The notes below the pieces were generated by a model. That model had not been told where the DNA came from and did not search any database. It worked only from the letters and a program-made list of their open reading frames with translations. From contig JADJYK010000017.1 of NCBI GenBank assembly GCA_016719815.1, positions 1-64,000 of the forward strand: DNA of 64,000 bases, written 5' to 3'. This stretch comes from Chitinophagaceae bacterium. Lineage in GTDB: Bacteria > Bacteroidota > Bacteroidia > Chitinophagales > Chitinophagaceae. The position numbers and the translations under genes are program-made. This document shows positions 8,513 to 19,179 of the stretch, piece after piece. Within the stretch, counting starts at the first letter, position 1; every line of letters begins with the position of its first letter.

Positions 8513-10485
8513 CTATTCTTTTTCATTTTTCATCAACATATACTTTGCTGTTTCATAAAACGCTGTTGCAAATCCAGAAAGGGATCTCTTTGCAGAATCC
8601 TGCTGACTTTTTGAAAACCGCATTGCGCCTGCATGCATTTGGTTCAGTTGTTCCTCATTTGAATACAGGTTCCTGGTATAAAAAAAATCATCAGTTATCA
8701 TGCCGATCAGGTCAGAAGTGTTTGTAACAAATGCAAAATTATTTCGCTTTGCAGGATTGAGCAGGTCACGGCCAAGTGTGGTATTTATATACGGCTGGTG
8801 GAGCATACCTGCAATGGTGGGCATTATATCAATCTGGGAAACAACCTCACTGCGACGCTGTGGCGTAAGCAAAGCAGGGGCATAGAACAGCAGTGGCACA
8901 TGCTCATCAGTCAGGCGGTGAGTAGTCCACACGGGTGGGTAAATATGTTCAGCATTACCTGCAAGGCCATGATCTCCGACAAAAACAAAAATGGTATTTT
9001 GAAAATACTTTTCTTTTTGTGCGGCCTCAATAAACTGCTGAAAGCAATAATCTGAATACCTGAAACAATTATACTCATCCAACGACTCAAAACCATATTT
9101 TTTAATTGTTCATCGGGTACAGTCACTCTTGTAAAACCCGTATCAAATGCAGGTATAGTTTTATTATAAGGCCGGTGATTGCCGGCTGTCTGAATATAGG
9201 CGAAAAACGGTCTGTCTTTTTTTCTGAAGACATCATTTGCTTCCAGAAACAAATCCTTATCACTTATACCCCACACATTTACCTCCTTCACACCCTGTCT
9301 TTGGCCGGTATGCATCTGCAGGTTGTTAATATTATTTAATATGCCTTCAAAATTTCCGAACTCAGGATCACCGCCCAGAAAGTAATGCTTCTCATATTCT
9401 GTAAGGTTATCAATAATCGTATGCTGCTTAACAGCATCCGGGTTTCGGCTCGAAAACTTAAACAACTGTGCATCGGGTATGCCCGATATAATTGCAAACA
9501 ATGCACGGGCTGTTGAAAAATGCGGTGCAAAACAACGGTCGAAAAAAATTCCGTTATTACAAAGCGAGTCGAAATAAGGAGTTGCATTCAGGGGGTTGCC
9601 GCTCATTGAACTTTTGTACATGCTGAACGATTCGCATTGCACCAGTACAATGTTTGGTTTACTTTCCAGCGAACTGCTCCTGGGGCCAATTTCTCTCCTG
9701 TAGGTGAATGTATTCTTTTCTGGGAACTGCATCCATTCAGCAATAATTGGAAAAGCATCTTTTGCTTTTGCTTCATTGAAATCAGGTTTTCTTAGTCTAA
9801 GTGTAGCAAAAAAATTCTGCAACGGATTAATAGCCAGGTACGATTTAAAACTATTGGCAAAACGGAAACAGTCATTTCGTTTTAAGGGCTTATGTGTAAA
9901 ACTTCCCCATATAAAAATCCCAAAAACGATGGCCGTGACAATGAAATATTTTCTTTTATAGAGAATTCCCTTGCCATCGGTTAGATTTATTACCTGCCAG
10001 TGACTGCGGTGATACATCCACCTGAAGGAAAAAACGGCTACGATCAAACCCAGAATCATCCACACCATCGGGTAGGTCTGAAACATCATCTTAAGTGATA
10101 TTTTCGGATCCTCCACAAAATTCATTGCGCCGGCATCAAGCGGCGTTCTGTTATAAGAAAAGCTGCCAAACCCGGCCGCAAAAAAGAAAAACACGATAAA
10201 CGTAACAACTGCCAGGTACCATGTCCACCATTTTTTATTCCTGGATGAAAAGAAAGGTGAAAGCCTGGGTATATGGCTTACTAAAATAACAGGCAAAAGT
10301 ATAAGGGCAATCCACCGTGCATCATATCGTAATCCCAGCAGGAAAGATGGCAACACATCAATAAGTGAAAAATTCTTTGGCCTGAAACCGATAAATGTGC
10401 CCAGCCTGAACAATGTAAATATCAGCAGGAAGATGATAAAGAGATTTATCACCCACAATATTGTTTTTGGGATTTTAAGTTTCAA
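8513..10485 (-). CDS. LTA synthase-like membrane sulfatase, frameshifted
   Basis: Alkaline-phosphatase-superfamily enzyme of the lipoteichoic acid synthase/phosphoglycerol transferase type: an N-terminal membrane region (segments near 10-30, 45-75, 85-108, 138-158 and 180-195) and an extracytoplasmic sulfatase domain. That domain begins at KPNIVLVQCESFS (metal-binding Glu285), has a candidate nucleophile Thr325 in FSTARALFAI, and contains the metal-binding VFVGDHGLAGN. The frame breaks near 9085, where six A's stand for seven. Past the break it continues as SLDEYNCFRYSDYCF and ends at 8513. The start is TTG 10485 or, if one T was lost, ATG 10490. Repaired length is about 657 residues. It probably transfers a phospho-group onto an envelope glycan or lipid. 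The exact substrate is unknown. Confidence 0.85.
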
Positions 10486-10562
10486 AACATCTGCCTACAG
10501 GTTTAATTTCAGTTTAATGGTTTACAAAAGAATAAAATAAACAACGTTTCAGCAATTTTTGA

Positions 10563-12575
10563 TTACGGGCCTGACCCCACACTTTTTTTATTGTTAAATA
10601 AAAGATACCGGGAGGCTTCAAAATAACCCATTGTTAGATTCCTGATTTCATTCATAAGACGTGGTTCCGGATCACCTTTTGGCAATGGCAAATTACTCAG
10701 TAAAGGGTAAACAGCCTCAGACTTTGAACGAAGGTTGTACTGGTAATAATATTTTGAAGTTACGAGCCCAATCAGGTTTTGGTCAGGATCTAAAACAAAT
10801 GTATGATCTCCTGCAATACTGCTATCAGCTGTAAATGATACGGAGAAAACATTTCTTCCCAAAGTGGTATTCTTCACAGGAATATTTGCCAGCGAGGCGA
10901 CAGAAGGCATTATATCAACCTGTGAAACTTTTCTTTCCACAATGGCCGGTTGCAGCATGGATGGTGCATAAAACAAAAGCGGTACATGCTGCGTGGTAAG
11001 CCCCTGGTCTGTCCACACTTTAGGAAACATATCACCTGCGTTACCTCTTATGCCATGGTCGCCTACAAAAACAAAAATGGTATTAGTGAAATATTTTTCC
11101 TTTGCTGCCGCCTCCATGAATATTTTATATGTGTAATCCATATAAGTGTAAGCATTCAGTTCTTCATTTGACCAAAAGCCATTTTTCTCCAACGAATCTT
11201 TAGAAAAAGATTTCAGCTCCAATTGCTTTCTGTCCTCCTCGGGAATGGTATACGGGCGGTGATTATCCGCCGTCTGAATAATGGCAAAGAACGGTTTTGT
11301 TTGTTGTTTCAGCACTTTATTCGCTTCCAGAAAGAGATTTTTATCGCTAATACCCCAAACATCTATTTTAGGGGAACTGTAATCTTCCTGCTCATACATA
11401 TGCAGGTCATTACTGTTATTGGTCAGCACACCCCTGATGTTTGCCCAACTGGCACTGCCGCCAAGAAAGTAAAACTTTCCGTAACCTTTAATATCATTCA
11501 TGATGGTGTGCTGGTCAACAAGGCTTGGGTTGCGGCTGGCAGTTTTGCGTTCTGTCACATCCGGAATACCGGTAATAATGGCCAAATGCCCCTTGCTGTT
11601 CCATAAGCCGGAGAAAAGCAATTCTTAAAAAACACACCCTTTTTACATAACTCATTAAAGTATGGGGTGGTATTAAGCGGATTGCCCCACATTGAGCTTT
11701 TGTAAGCACTGAAACTCTCACAAATTACCAGTACAATATTTGGTTGTGTTGCACTGGCAGAATCAGCCTGCTGTATGGTACGTGTAAAATTCAGCGTATT
11801 TGAATCAGGATGCTCAACACCAAGCTTAGACACAAGCAACGGATAATATTTCCGGGTTTTGGCGGCATCAAATCCGGTGCTGCGGAATTTTAAACTACTG
11901 AAAAAAACTTTGAAACGGATTCAACGCCAGGCTGGCTTTATAATCACTGTTCAGGCGGTATGCATCGCTCCAGCGCAAAGGAAACTGTCCTATCCTGCCG
12001 AATATAGCAACTGCAAGCAACAAGAAGCAAAGAACAGCTGTAACAATTCTGTTAATCCTTGCAGATGCATCAGGTGGCCTGTTGCTCAGCTTATAAATAA
12101 ATCTTGTTGCATAGAAAATTAATGCAAAACATACAAGCCATCCCAGCAAGATTTTGATAACAGGATAACTCTGCCAAACCATTGAAAGCGAAATACCCGC
12201 ATCCGCAGCATAATTCAGTATACTTGCATTCAGCCGCTGGCGCAGGTAAGCAAAATGTGCAAAGTCGAATGTATAGATTATTATCAGTAAGAAGCCAAAC
12301 AGACGGGATACAGTCAGCAATATATTTCTTTGAAGCCGGCCTGAAAAATTACGAAACAGCCCAAACAAACCGGGAAGTAATAACAGAAGCAGCAAAATAC
12401 CAACTACTCTTGCATCAAACCGGAAACCTATCCAAAAAGCTCTGCTGAAACCTGTTTCTCCTGCCTGAATAAAAACGAGGTGAAAAACCAATCGCAGCAG
12501 CGACATCAGTGTTAAAAAAAAACTGCCCGTAAGCAACATCCAGCGAATAAACCTTGTTGGTACAAATCCCTTCAT
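10563..12575 (-). CDS. second LTA synthase-like membrane sulfatase, frameshifted
   Basis: Paralogue of the downstream gene, starting at ATG 12575. The membrane part (to about residue 200) includes RFDARVVGILLLLLLLPG. The catalytic part has QPNIVLVICESFSAYKSS, the candidate nucleophile Thr in PAYGTARGI, and VFVGDHGIRGNAG. Two frame breaks lie near 11880 and 11610. Repaired length is about 670 residues. The two genes share the whole architecture, the same strand and 77 bases of spacing, so a tandem duplication is likely. The last codons (SVGSGP) are encoded by GTGTGGGGTCAGGCCC, which looks like a foreign short repeat appended to the reading frame. Confidence 0.85.
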
Positions 12576-12657
12576 AATCCGGTCATTTCAAAGCAGCTAA
12601 AGTATTACTTTCGCCAAAGATTTTTACTTATCAGCTTGTAAACTTCTGAAAAAACTC

Positions 12658-13250
12658 ATGCAAAGCATTTTAGACTGGGACAGGGAACTCTTTTTCGCAA
12701 TTAACCATGGAACTGCCAATAATTTTTTTGATGCAGTACTGCCCTAGCCAGAACTGCCAATACATGGCTGCCGCTTTACCTTTTTTTAATTGCTTTTGCA
12801 ACAATCAATTACGGTAAAAAGGGCTGGATATGGGTAGTAATGGCCGCGGTTACAGTTGCACTTACAAACTATATCAGCAGCGATATTATTAAAGAATTGG
12901 TTTGGCGGCCCCGCCCATGCCGGGATGCCGCCATTGCACACCAGGTACGGTTTATTGTGGAGTACTGCCCGCAGAGTTCCAGTTTTACATCATCACATGC
13001 TGTTAACCATTTTGGAATGGCTGCATTCATATATTTAACCGGAAGAAACCTGTTTGGCAAGTGGCTTCAGTTATTTTTTCTTTGGGCATTTATTGTAATT
13101 TATGCACAGGTATATGTTGGAGTTCACTATCCTCTTGATGTACTTTGCGGAGCCGTAGTGGGGATGCTGACAGGCTACCTAACAGCTTCTATATTCAATA
13201 AACGGGTGGGATTTACTATCTTCGATAATCACCCAACTCCTGTTTCTTGA
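12658..13250 (+). CDS. PAP2-family membrane phosphatase, frameshifted
   Basis: Type 2 phosphatidic acid phosphatase, acting on lipid phosphates such as undecaprenyl pyrophosphate or phosphatidylglycerol phosphate. ATG 12658 begins MQSILDWDRELFFAINHGTA. An in-frame TAG near 12747 is created by one missing C (CCC for CCCC). The other frame continues LARTANTWLPLYLFLIAF and carries the three catalytic blocks: KELVWRPRP, SSFTSSHAVNHFG and YVGVHYPLDVL. Repaired length is about 198 residues with several membrane helices. The stop overlaps the next gene's start by one base (TGATG), so the two are translationally coupled. Confidence 0.88.
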
Positions 13251-14562
13251 TGGATATATTTATTTTGGGATTTCTGATTCTGCTGAATGGCCTTTTTTCC
13301 ATGTCTGAAATTGCACTTGTTTCTGCCCGCAAAGCCAGGCTCGAACATTTGGCGGAAAAAGGAGATAAAAGAGCACAATTGGCTCTCGAACTGTCCAGTC
13401 ATCCCGAATTGTTCCTTTCCGCTGTTCAAATAGGTATTACACTTATTTCAATTATTACGGGTGTTTACTCTGGGGAAAGATTCAGTAAAGACCTGCAACC
13501 CGTTTTTGAAAACATCAGCGTTCTGCAACCATATGCAGAAACTATTTCCACGACACTGATCATTATCGTTGTAACATTTCTATCTATCATTTTCGGTGAA
13601 CTCATTCCAAAAAGAATAGGCTTGTTGCGTTCAGAAAAAATTGCAAAAGCGGTAGCCGGGCCCATGAGAACTTTTTCCCGTATCACCCACCCTTTTGTAT
13701 GGCTTCTTAATAAGACCAGTAATATCTTTTTCCGCATATTTAACATCAAACGGTCTAACGATGATGCTGTAACCGAAGAAGAAATTAAAACGCTGATTAC
13801 AGAGGGTGCTGAAGCCGGCACGATTGATGAAGCTGAACAGGAAATTATTGAGAGAGTATTTCATCTAGGAGACAGAAACATTACTTCGCTGATGACACAC
13901 CGCAGCGATATTGTTTGGTTTGGACTGGATGAAACAGAAGAAAAGATAAAAGAAAAGATATTCCAGGAGCCTCATTCATCCTATCCTATTTGCGATGGAT
14001 CTATTGACAATATTAAAGGCGTTGTTTCAATTAAAGACCTGTACATTAGTCCCGACAATACGCTGTTTAAGGATATAATGCAACCTGCTCTTTTTATTCC
14101 CGAAAATAATTCACCGTACCAGGTTCTGAAAAGTTCAAACAATCCAAAATTCATTCTTCGTTTATTGTGGATGAATATGGAAGTATCCTGGGGTTGCTTA
14201 CACTTAACGACATCCTGGAAGGTATTGTGGGCGACATGCCACAACCCGATGTACTTGATTATGAAATAAGAAAAAGAGACGATGGTACTTATTTGGTTGA
14301 CGGGCAAATTCCTTTCTACGATTTTCTGAGCCGGTTTGAAAAAACTGAATGGATGAATGAAGATGAACACGACTTTGATACGGTTGCCGGCTTTGTATTA
14401 CACGAACTGGAAAGGATTCCCCGTGCCGGCGATAAATTAGAATGGAAAGACTTCAAAATTGAAGTACTTGACATGGATGGACACCGCATTGACAAACTGC
14501 TGGTTACCTTAAGCGATGAACTGAAAGAGGAAATCGAAGAAGGAGAAGTGGATAGTGCATAG
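13250..14562 (+). CDS. hemolysin C/CorC-type CNNM-CBS membrane protein, frameshifted
   Basis: ATG 13250 overlaps the stop of the PAP2 gene. The N-terminal CNNM (DUF21) membrane domain is seen in MDIFILGFLILLNGLFSMSE, FLSAVQIGITLISIITGVYSG and FGELIPKRIGLL. Two CBS domains follow (MTHRSDIVWFGLDE and FIVDEYGSILGLLTLNDILE), then a CorC_HlyC transporter-associated domain (DGTYLVDGQIPFYDF, DTVAGFVLHELERIP). The frame breaks near 14127 in the second CBS domain, where one base is missing before GAAAAG. Repaired length is about 437 residues, normal for the family. Members are linked to Mg2+ or cobalt export, but the ion cannot be inferred here. Confidence 0.88.
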
Positions 14563-14582
14563 TTTGCAGGTTATCGCTTCTG

Positions 14583-15104
14583 CTAAAACTCGATCTTTAA
14601 TTCTTTATCAGGGTAATTGAGCTTGCTGCTTTTCCTCCCACCACCGGCTTTCACATGAAAGATATTTACCTGGTCATCAAACATATCATACAGGATCGTT
14701 GAAATGATCTCAATCTTACCTGCTGTTATCACATTTTCCGCTTCGACATAGCCGTACACAGCCTCTTTCTCATGCTCAAATCCCAGATAGGAAAAATGAA
14801 CTGGCTTATTATTCATCCTGACAGATAAATGACTTAACAGGTACTTTTTAACCAATGTATCCATCGCAGCCCTGTTGGCCGGGTTAACCAGGTCGACTTT
14901 TGTTTTATAATTCCTGGCCAGAATGGTTTCAAAATCATCGGTAAATATCTTACAACTAATCTGAAGAGTCTTCTCCTTTTCATTATGCTCAATTTCTGTA
15001 ACGCTTACATGAAATGGATGCACAGTTGCAGGTAAAGGGTTTCCCATTGAAAAGAATTGGGAAAAAACCAGTAACTGAAGCCATTTATTTATAAATATCA
15101 CCAT
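14583..15104 (-). CDS. DUF6702 family exported protein
   Basis: 173 residues from ATG 15104. A signal-like hydrophobic N-terminus precedes VHPFHVSVTEIEHNEKEKTL and ISCKIFTDDFETILARNYK, the pattern I associate with DUF6702. Function is unknown. It is divergent from the HupE/UreJ gene and the M1 peptidase, and in my recollection these three families often sit together in Chitinophagaceae, suggesting a shared envelope-related process. The 120-base intergenic region must hold promoters for both directions. Confidence 0.75.
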   Translation of the reverse strand: MVIFINKWLQLLVFSQFFSMGNPLPATVHPFHVSVTEIEHNEKEKTLQISCKIFTDDFETILARNYKTKVDLVNPANRAAMDTLVKKYLLSHLSVRMNNKPVHFSYLGFEHEKEAVYGYVEAENVITAGKIEIISTILYDMFDDQVNIFHVKAGGGRKSSKLNYPDKELKIEF

Positions 15105-15224
15105 TGAAACAATATATTTCTTTGTTACAAAAGTCTGGATTAATTTGGCAATTGAACAGGCCGTTTATAAAACTAATGGCAAAACCTGACAGTCAGACAA
15201 ATGACGGAATTATTTTAGAAAAAG

Positions 15225-15806
15225 ATGCAGGATTTTAATTTTTACTTTGGCCTTGGCTGGGAGCATATCATCAGCAAAGATGCGCTGGATCATCAGTTGT
15301 TTATTGCTGCGCTGGTGGCAATTTATCTCTTTCGGGACTGGAAACAGGTGCTTATACTGGTTACTGCATTTACAATTGGCCACTCATTAACCCTGGCGTT
15401 AAGCGTACTGGACATTTTCAGGCTAAACAGCAAACTGGTTGAATTTCTTATCCCCTGCACTATCGTTATTACGGCGGCCAGTAATTTGCTATTGAAGGAC
15501 TTTACTCCTAAATCAATCCGGGTAAATTATATACTTGCCCTTCTGTTCGGACTGATACACGGAATGGGGTTTGCCAATTCCATCAGGTTTATGATGGCCG
15601 CAGACCAGAATCTTGTCTGGAGTCTGCTTGGCTTTAACCTTGGACTTGAAGCAGGTCAAATTGCAGTTGTGTTTCTTTTATTGATACTTGCCCATATTGT
15701 GATTGAATGGATGAAAGTGAAGCGTAAAGACTGGGTACTGGTATTATCAGCAGGTGTTTTTAGTTTTTCGTTGATTATGGCAATCGGAAGATTTTCTTCA
15801 TTATAA
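15225..15806 (+). CDS. HupE/UreJ family membrane protein
   Basis: 193 residues with about six predicted helices. The conserved features are GWEHIISKDALDHQLFI at the N-terminus, FTIGHSLTLAL in the middle and LIHGMGFANSIRFM (His-Gly-Met-Gly-Phe-Ala) further on, as in HupE/UreJ accessory proteins thought to handle Ni2+ or Co2+. No hydrogenase or urease gene is in the window, so a metal role is only inference. It is followed after 16 bases by the M1 peptidase, and the two probably form an operon. Confidence 0.85.
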   Translation: MQDFNFYFGLGWEHIISKDALDHQLFIAALVAIYLFRDWKQVLILVTAFTIGHSLTLALSVLDIFRLNSKLVEFLIPCTIVITAASNLLLKDFTPKSIRVNYILALLFGLIHGMGFANSIRFMMAADQNLVWSLLGFNLGLEAGQIAVVFLLLILAHIVIEWMKVKRKDWVLVLSAGVFSFSLIMAIGRFSSL

Positions 15807-15822
15807 AAAACCAACATAGAAA

Positions 15823-18246
15823 ATGAATAAAATTATTGGATGTTTTCTGGCTTCCTTTTTTCTTTTGAGCAATCTATTTGCACAAAACTTACAGAATAAC
15901 CCCGGAAGTAACCACGGAAACAAGTTTGAACAGATGGGCAACATACTTGCCTCACCCAACGAATACCGTACGGCAAGCGGGGCACCCGGGCCCAAATACT
16001 GGCAGCAAAAATGTGATTACGATATTAAGTGTGACCTGGATGAGAAAAATCAAAAACTGACAGGAAGCGAAACTGTTACTTATTTCAATAATTCTCCCAA
16101 TGCGCTTACCTACCTGTGGCTGCAGTTGGACGAAAACCAGCACAGCAATATTAATAATGCCAATTACCAGCGAAGTAATCCGATGAACAGGCAGGTGAAC
16201 CCGGCTCAGCTGGATGATGCTTTGATTGCATCTGAAAACAATGAGTACGGTTTCAATATTCTCTCTCTTACAGATGCGACCGGAAAAAAATTGCAATACA
16301 GCATTAACAAAACAATGATGCGTATTGAACTGCCGGCCCCTTTAAAACCCGGACAGCGTTTTACATTCAAACTTGACTGGCACTATAATATGGTGAACAG
16401 AATGAGAAGAGGCGGCCGTGGCGGTTATGAGTTCTTTCAGGAAGATGGAAACCATATTTTTACCGTTGCCCAATGGTATCCCCGGCTTTGTGTGTACAGC
16501 GATTTTAAAGGCTGGCAACATGCCCAGTTTACCGGCACCGGAGAATTTGCCTTAACATTTGGAACTTTCAAAGTTCAAATGACCGTGCCTGCCGACCATG
16601 TGGTAATGGCAACCGGTGAATGTCAGAATTATGCTTCAGTACTCAGCCCTGCACAATTAGCCCGGTGGACAAAGGCGCAAACAGCAACGGAGCCTGTTGA
16701 AGTGGTAACATTAGAAGAAGCCAAAACAGCAGAGAAAAATGGCCCGGGAATAATTTCTTCCACAGCCCCAAAAAAGAAGACCTGGGTATTTAAAGCAGAG
16801 AATGTACGGGATTTTGCCTGGGGCTCCTCCCGCAAATTTGTATGGGATGCAAAGGCCACAAAAGTGGAAGGAAAGAAAGTGATGTGCATGAGTGCTTACC
16901 CTAAAGAATCCTATAGCCTGTGGAGAAAATACTCGACCAAGGTTGTAGAACACACTATTCAATCTTATTCAAAATTTACCATCCCCTATCCTTATCCTGT
17001 TGCGCAAAGCATTGAAGCTTCAAGCGGCATGGAATACCCAATGATTTGTTTTAATTATGGTCGTACCGAAAAAGATGGTACTTACAGTGAAGGAATAAAG
17101 AACGGAATGATTGGTGTAATCACTCATGAAGTGGGTCACAACTTCTTCCCAATGATCATTAACAGTGATGAACGCCAATGGGCCTGGATGGACGAAGGCT
17201 TAAACACATTTATGGAATACCTTACTGAAGAATTGTGGGACAGTAAATTTCCAAGCCGAAAAGGTTCTGCCGCATCAATTATTGACTATATGAAGTTGCC
17301 GAAAGAACAGCTGGAACCCATTATGACCAATAGTGAGAACATTGTAAACTATAACAGCAATGCGTATGCAAAACCGGCAGCCGGGTTGAATATCCTTCGT
17401 GAAACAATTCTCGGCCGTCAGCAATTTGATTATGCATTGAGAGAATATGCCAGAAGATGGGCATTTAAACATCCTGAGCCAACAGATTTTTTCCGGACAA
17501 TGGAAGATGCTACCGGTGAAGATCTCGACTGGTTCTGGAGAGGCTGGTTTTATGGCACTGATGCCTGCGATATTTCTCTTGATACTGTAAAACGAGCCGT
17601 CCCGGATCTGGAAACTAAACCGATGGAAACACAAGAAATGACTGTAAAACGCAGCGTCGAAAAACCTGCACAGGTATTGTATGATGACATCAGTAAACAA
17701 AGAAACCGGGAAGACAAAAACATTGTATTCAGAACTGATGCCGACACTACACTCCGTGATTTTTACTGGCGGTATGCCAGGAGTATTGAACCTTATGATA
17801 CGTCAAAATATGAAGTAACAATTCCGGGAAGAAAAACGGAAGGACTCACTGATGAAGAAAAGGAGAAGTATAAAGGAATGAACATGTATGAACTCACTTT
17901 CAGCAATAAAGGCGGACTGGTAATGCCCATCATCATTGAATGGACATACAAAGATGGCAGTAAAGAAGTGGAAAGAATTCCTGCACAGGTGTGGAGACAA
18001 AATGAAAATAAGGTGGTGAAATCTTTCATTAAAAACAAAGAAGTTCAATCTGTAAAACTGGACCCAAACCGGGAAACTGCGGATATTAATGAAAGTAATA
18101 ACTCATGGAACGTAAAAGATGAACCATCCAGGTTTAACATCTTTAAGGAGAACATGGGAAGGGGAAGAAGAAATGGTGGCGGCATGATGCCAGGTGGCCA
18201 GGGCATAAACCCGATGCAAAAGGCACAGGAAAAGAAAGGATTTTAA
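15823..18246 (+). CDS. M1 family zinc metallopeptidase
   Basis: 807 residues, intact. The signal peptide is MNKIIGCFLASFFLLSNLFAQ. The N-terminal M1 beta domain is followed by the catalytic domain with HEVGHNFFPM near residue 435 and the downstream zinc-ligand glutamate in WMDEGLNTFMEY, giving the gluzincin HExxH-18-E ligand set. SSGMEYPMICF matches the GxMEN substrate-binding region in altered form (GMEYP), typical of the Bacteroidota secreted branch. The C-terminus is Gly/Arg-rich (GRGRRNGGGMMPGGQG). It is an exported aminopeptidase-like enzyme and no T9SS sorting domain is present. It forms an operon with the HupE/UreJ gene. Confidence 0.92.
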   Translation: MNKIIGCFLASFFLLSNLFAQNLQNNPGSNHGNKFEQMGNILASPNEYRTASGAPGPKYWQQKCDYDIKCDLDEKNQKLTGSETVTYFNNSPNALTYLWLQLDENQHSNINNANYQRSNPMNRQVNPAQLDDALIASENNEYGFNILSLTDATGKKLQYSINKTMMRIELPAPLKPGQRFTFKLDWHYNMVNRMRRGGRGGYEFFQEDGNHIFTVAQWYPRLCVYSDFKGWQHAQFTGTGEFALTFGTFKVQMTVPADHVVMATGECQNYASVLSPAQLARWTKAQTATEPVEVVTLEEAKTAEKNGPGIISSTAPKKKTWVFKAENVRDFAWGSSRKFVWDAKATKVEGKKVMCMSAYPKESYSLWRKYSTKVVEHTIQSYSKFTIPYPYPVAQSIEASSGMEYPMICFNYGRTEKDGTYSEGIKNGMIGVITHEVGHNFFPMIINSDERQWAWMDEGLNTFMEYLTEELWDSKFPSRKGSAASIIDYMKLPKEQLEPIMTNSENIVNYNSNAYAKPAAGLNILRETILGRQQFDYALREYARRWAFKHPEPTDFFRTMEDATGEDLDWFWRGWFYGTDACDISLDTVKRAVPDLETKPMETQEMTVKRSVEKPAQVLYDDISKQRNREDKNIVFRTDADTTLRDFYWRYARSIEPYDTSKYEVTIPGRKTEGLTDEEKEKYKGMNMYELTFSNKGGLVMPIIIEWTYKDGSKEVERIPAQVWRQNENKVVKSFIKNKEVQSVKLDPNRETADINESNNSWNVKDEPSRFNIFKENMGRGRRNGGGMMPGGQGINPMQKAQEKKGF

Positions 18247-18308
18247 GATTTCGTTTTTTCTGATATGTTTAATGGTTACAGCGGACAGTTATGCTGTACG
18301 CTTTTTTT

Positions 18309-18316
18309 TATCTTTA
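18309..18316 (+). promoter_or_regulatory. candidate -7 promoter element, possibly giving a leaderless mRNA
   Basis: TATCTTTA differs from the TAnnTTTG consensus only at the last base and ends 4 bases before the esterase ATG at 18321. The spacing is the same as for the element at 7741, which supports it being real. Confidence 0.3.
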
Positions 18317-18320
18317 CACC

Positions 18321-19136
18321 ATGCGAACAATAATCTTTGCTTTATTATTCCTTTTCAGTGTTAAAATAACGAACAGGCAACTGTTGATACGGTGAATATT
18401 TTCAGCAATGCCATGCAAAAAAGCTACAAATGTGTGGTAATAAAACCAGCAGGTTACAAAAAAGCAAAAACTGGTTATCCAGTTGTATACCTTCTGCATG
18501 GTTACAGCGGCGATTATGCCAACTGGATAAAACGGGTTCCTGAACTTAAACATCAGGCCGATGAAATGAGACTCATAATTGTATGCCCCGATGGAGCTTA
18601 CGGCAGTTGGTATATCGACAGTCCTGTTGACAGCAGTATGAAATTTGAAACCTTCGTTGGAATGGAAGTACCAGAATATATTGATACCCACTACCGGACA
18701 ATCAATGACCGGTCTGCCAGGGCTATTACCGGCCTCAGCATGGGTGGACATGGTGGATTGTTTCTTGGATTCCGGCATGCAAAAACTTTTGGTGCCTGCG
18801 GTGGCAGCAGAGCGGCGGCGCAGACATCAGGCTTTTACAAAAAACTGGGATTTGCAAAAAATAATTGGCGATACGATCTCTCATGCAGCCGACTGGGAAA
18901 AATATACCGTTATTAACGTTATTGACAATAAGCCTTCTCAGCCGCTTGCAGTAATAATTGATTGCGGAACAGATGATTTCTTTTTTTCAGTAAACAAAGC
19001 GCTGCATGAAAAAATGCTGCGGCTGAAGATACCGCATGACTATATCGAGAGACCGGGTAAACACGACTGGAATTACTGGAGAAATGCAGTGAAGTTTCAG
19101 CTATTATTTTTTAAAGAAAATTTCAATAAAAAATAA
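18321..19136 (+). CDS. esterase D/S-formylglutathione hydrolase-like alpha/beta hydrolase, frameshifted
   Basis: ATG 18321 starts a signal-like MRTIIFALLFLFS, then the frame breaks near 18365. The main frame shows VVYLLHGYSGDYANWI (oxyanion region), the nucleophile elbow GLSMGGHGG, and after a second break near 18805-18840, VIIDCGTDDFF (acid) and RPGKHDWNYWRN (catalytic His). This is the putative esterase (Esterase_D) family with a complete Ser-Asp-His triad. Repaired length is about 271 residues. It is probably a periplasmic esterase, and the natural substrate is unknown. It ends at a bidirectional terminator shared with the convergent peroxiredoxin gene. Confidence 0.85.
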
Positions 19137-19157
19137 AAGGAGCCCCCAGGCTCCTTT
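19136..19157. terminator. bidirectional rho-independent terminator
   Basis: AAAGGAGCC, loop CCCA, GGCTCCTTT forms a perfect 9-bp stem with A-rich and T-rich flanks, placed exactly between the converging esterase and peroxiredoxin genes. Confidence 0.85.
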
Positions 19158-19179
19158 CAAATTTCATATATAACACAGA

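Noticed and set aside
12744..12750. In-frame TAG in the PAP2 gene as recoding or a true nonsense mutation
   Set aside because: Adding one C to the CCC run removes the stop and restores the conserved protein; no recoding signal is visible.
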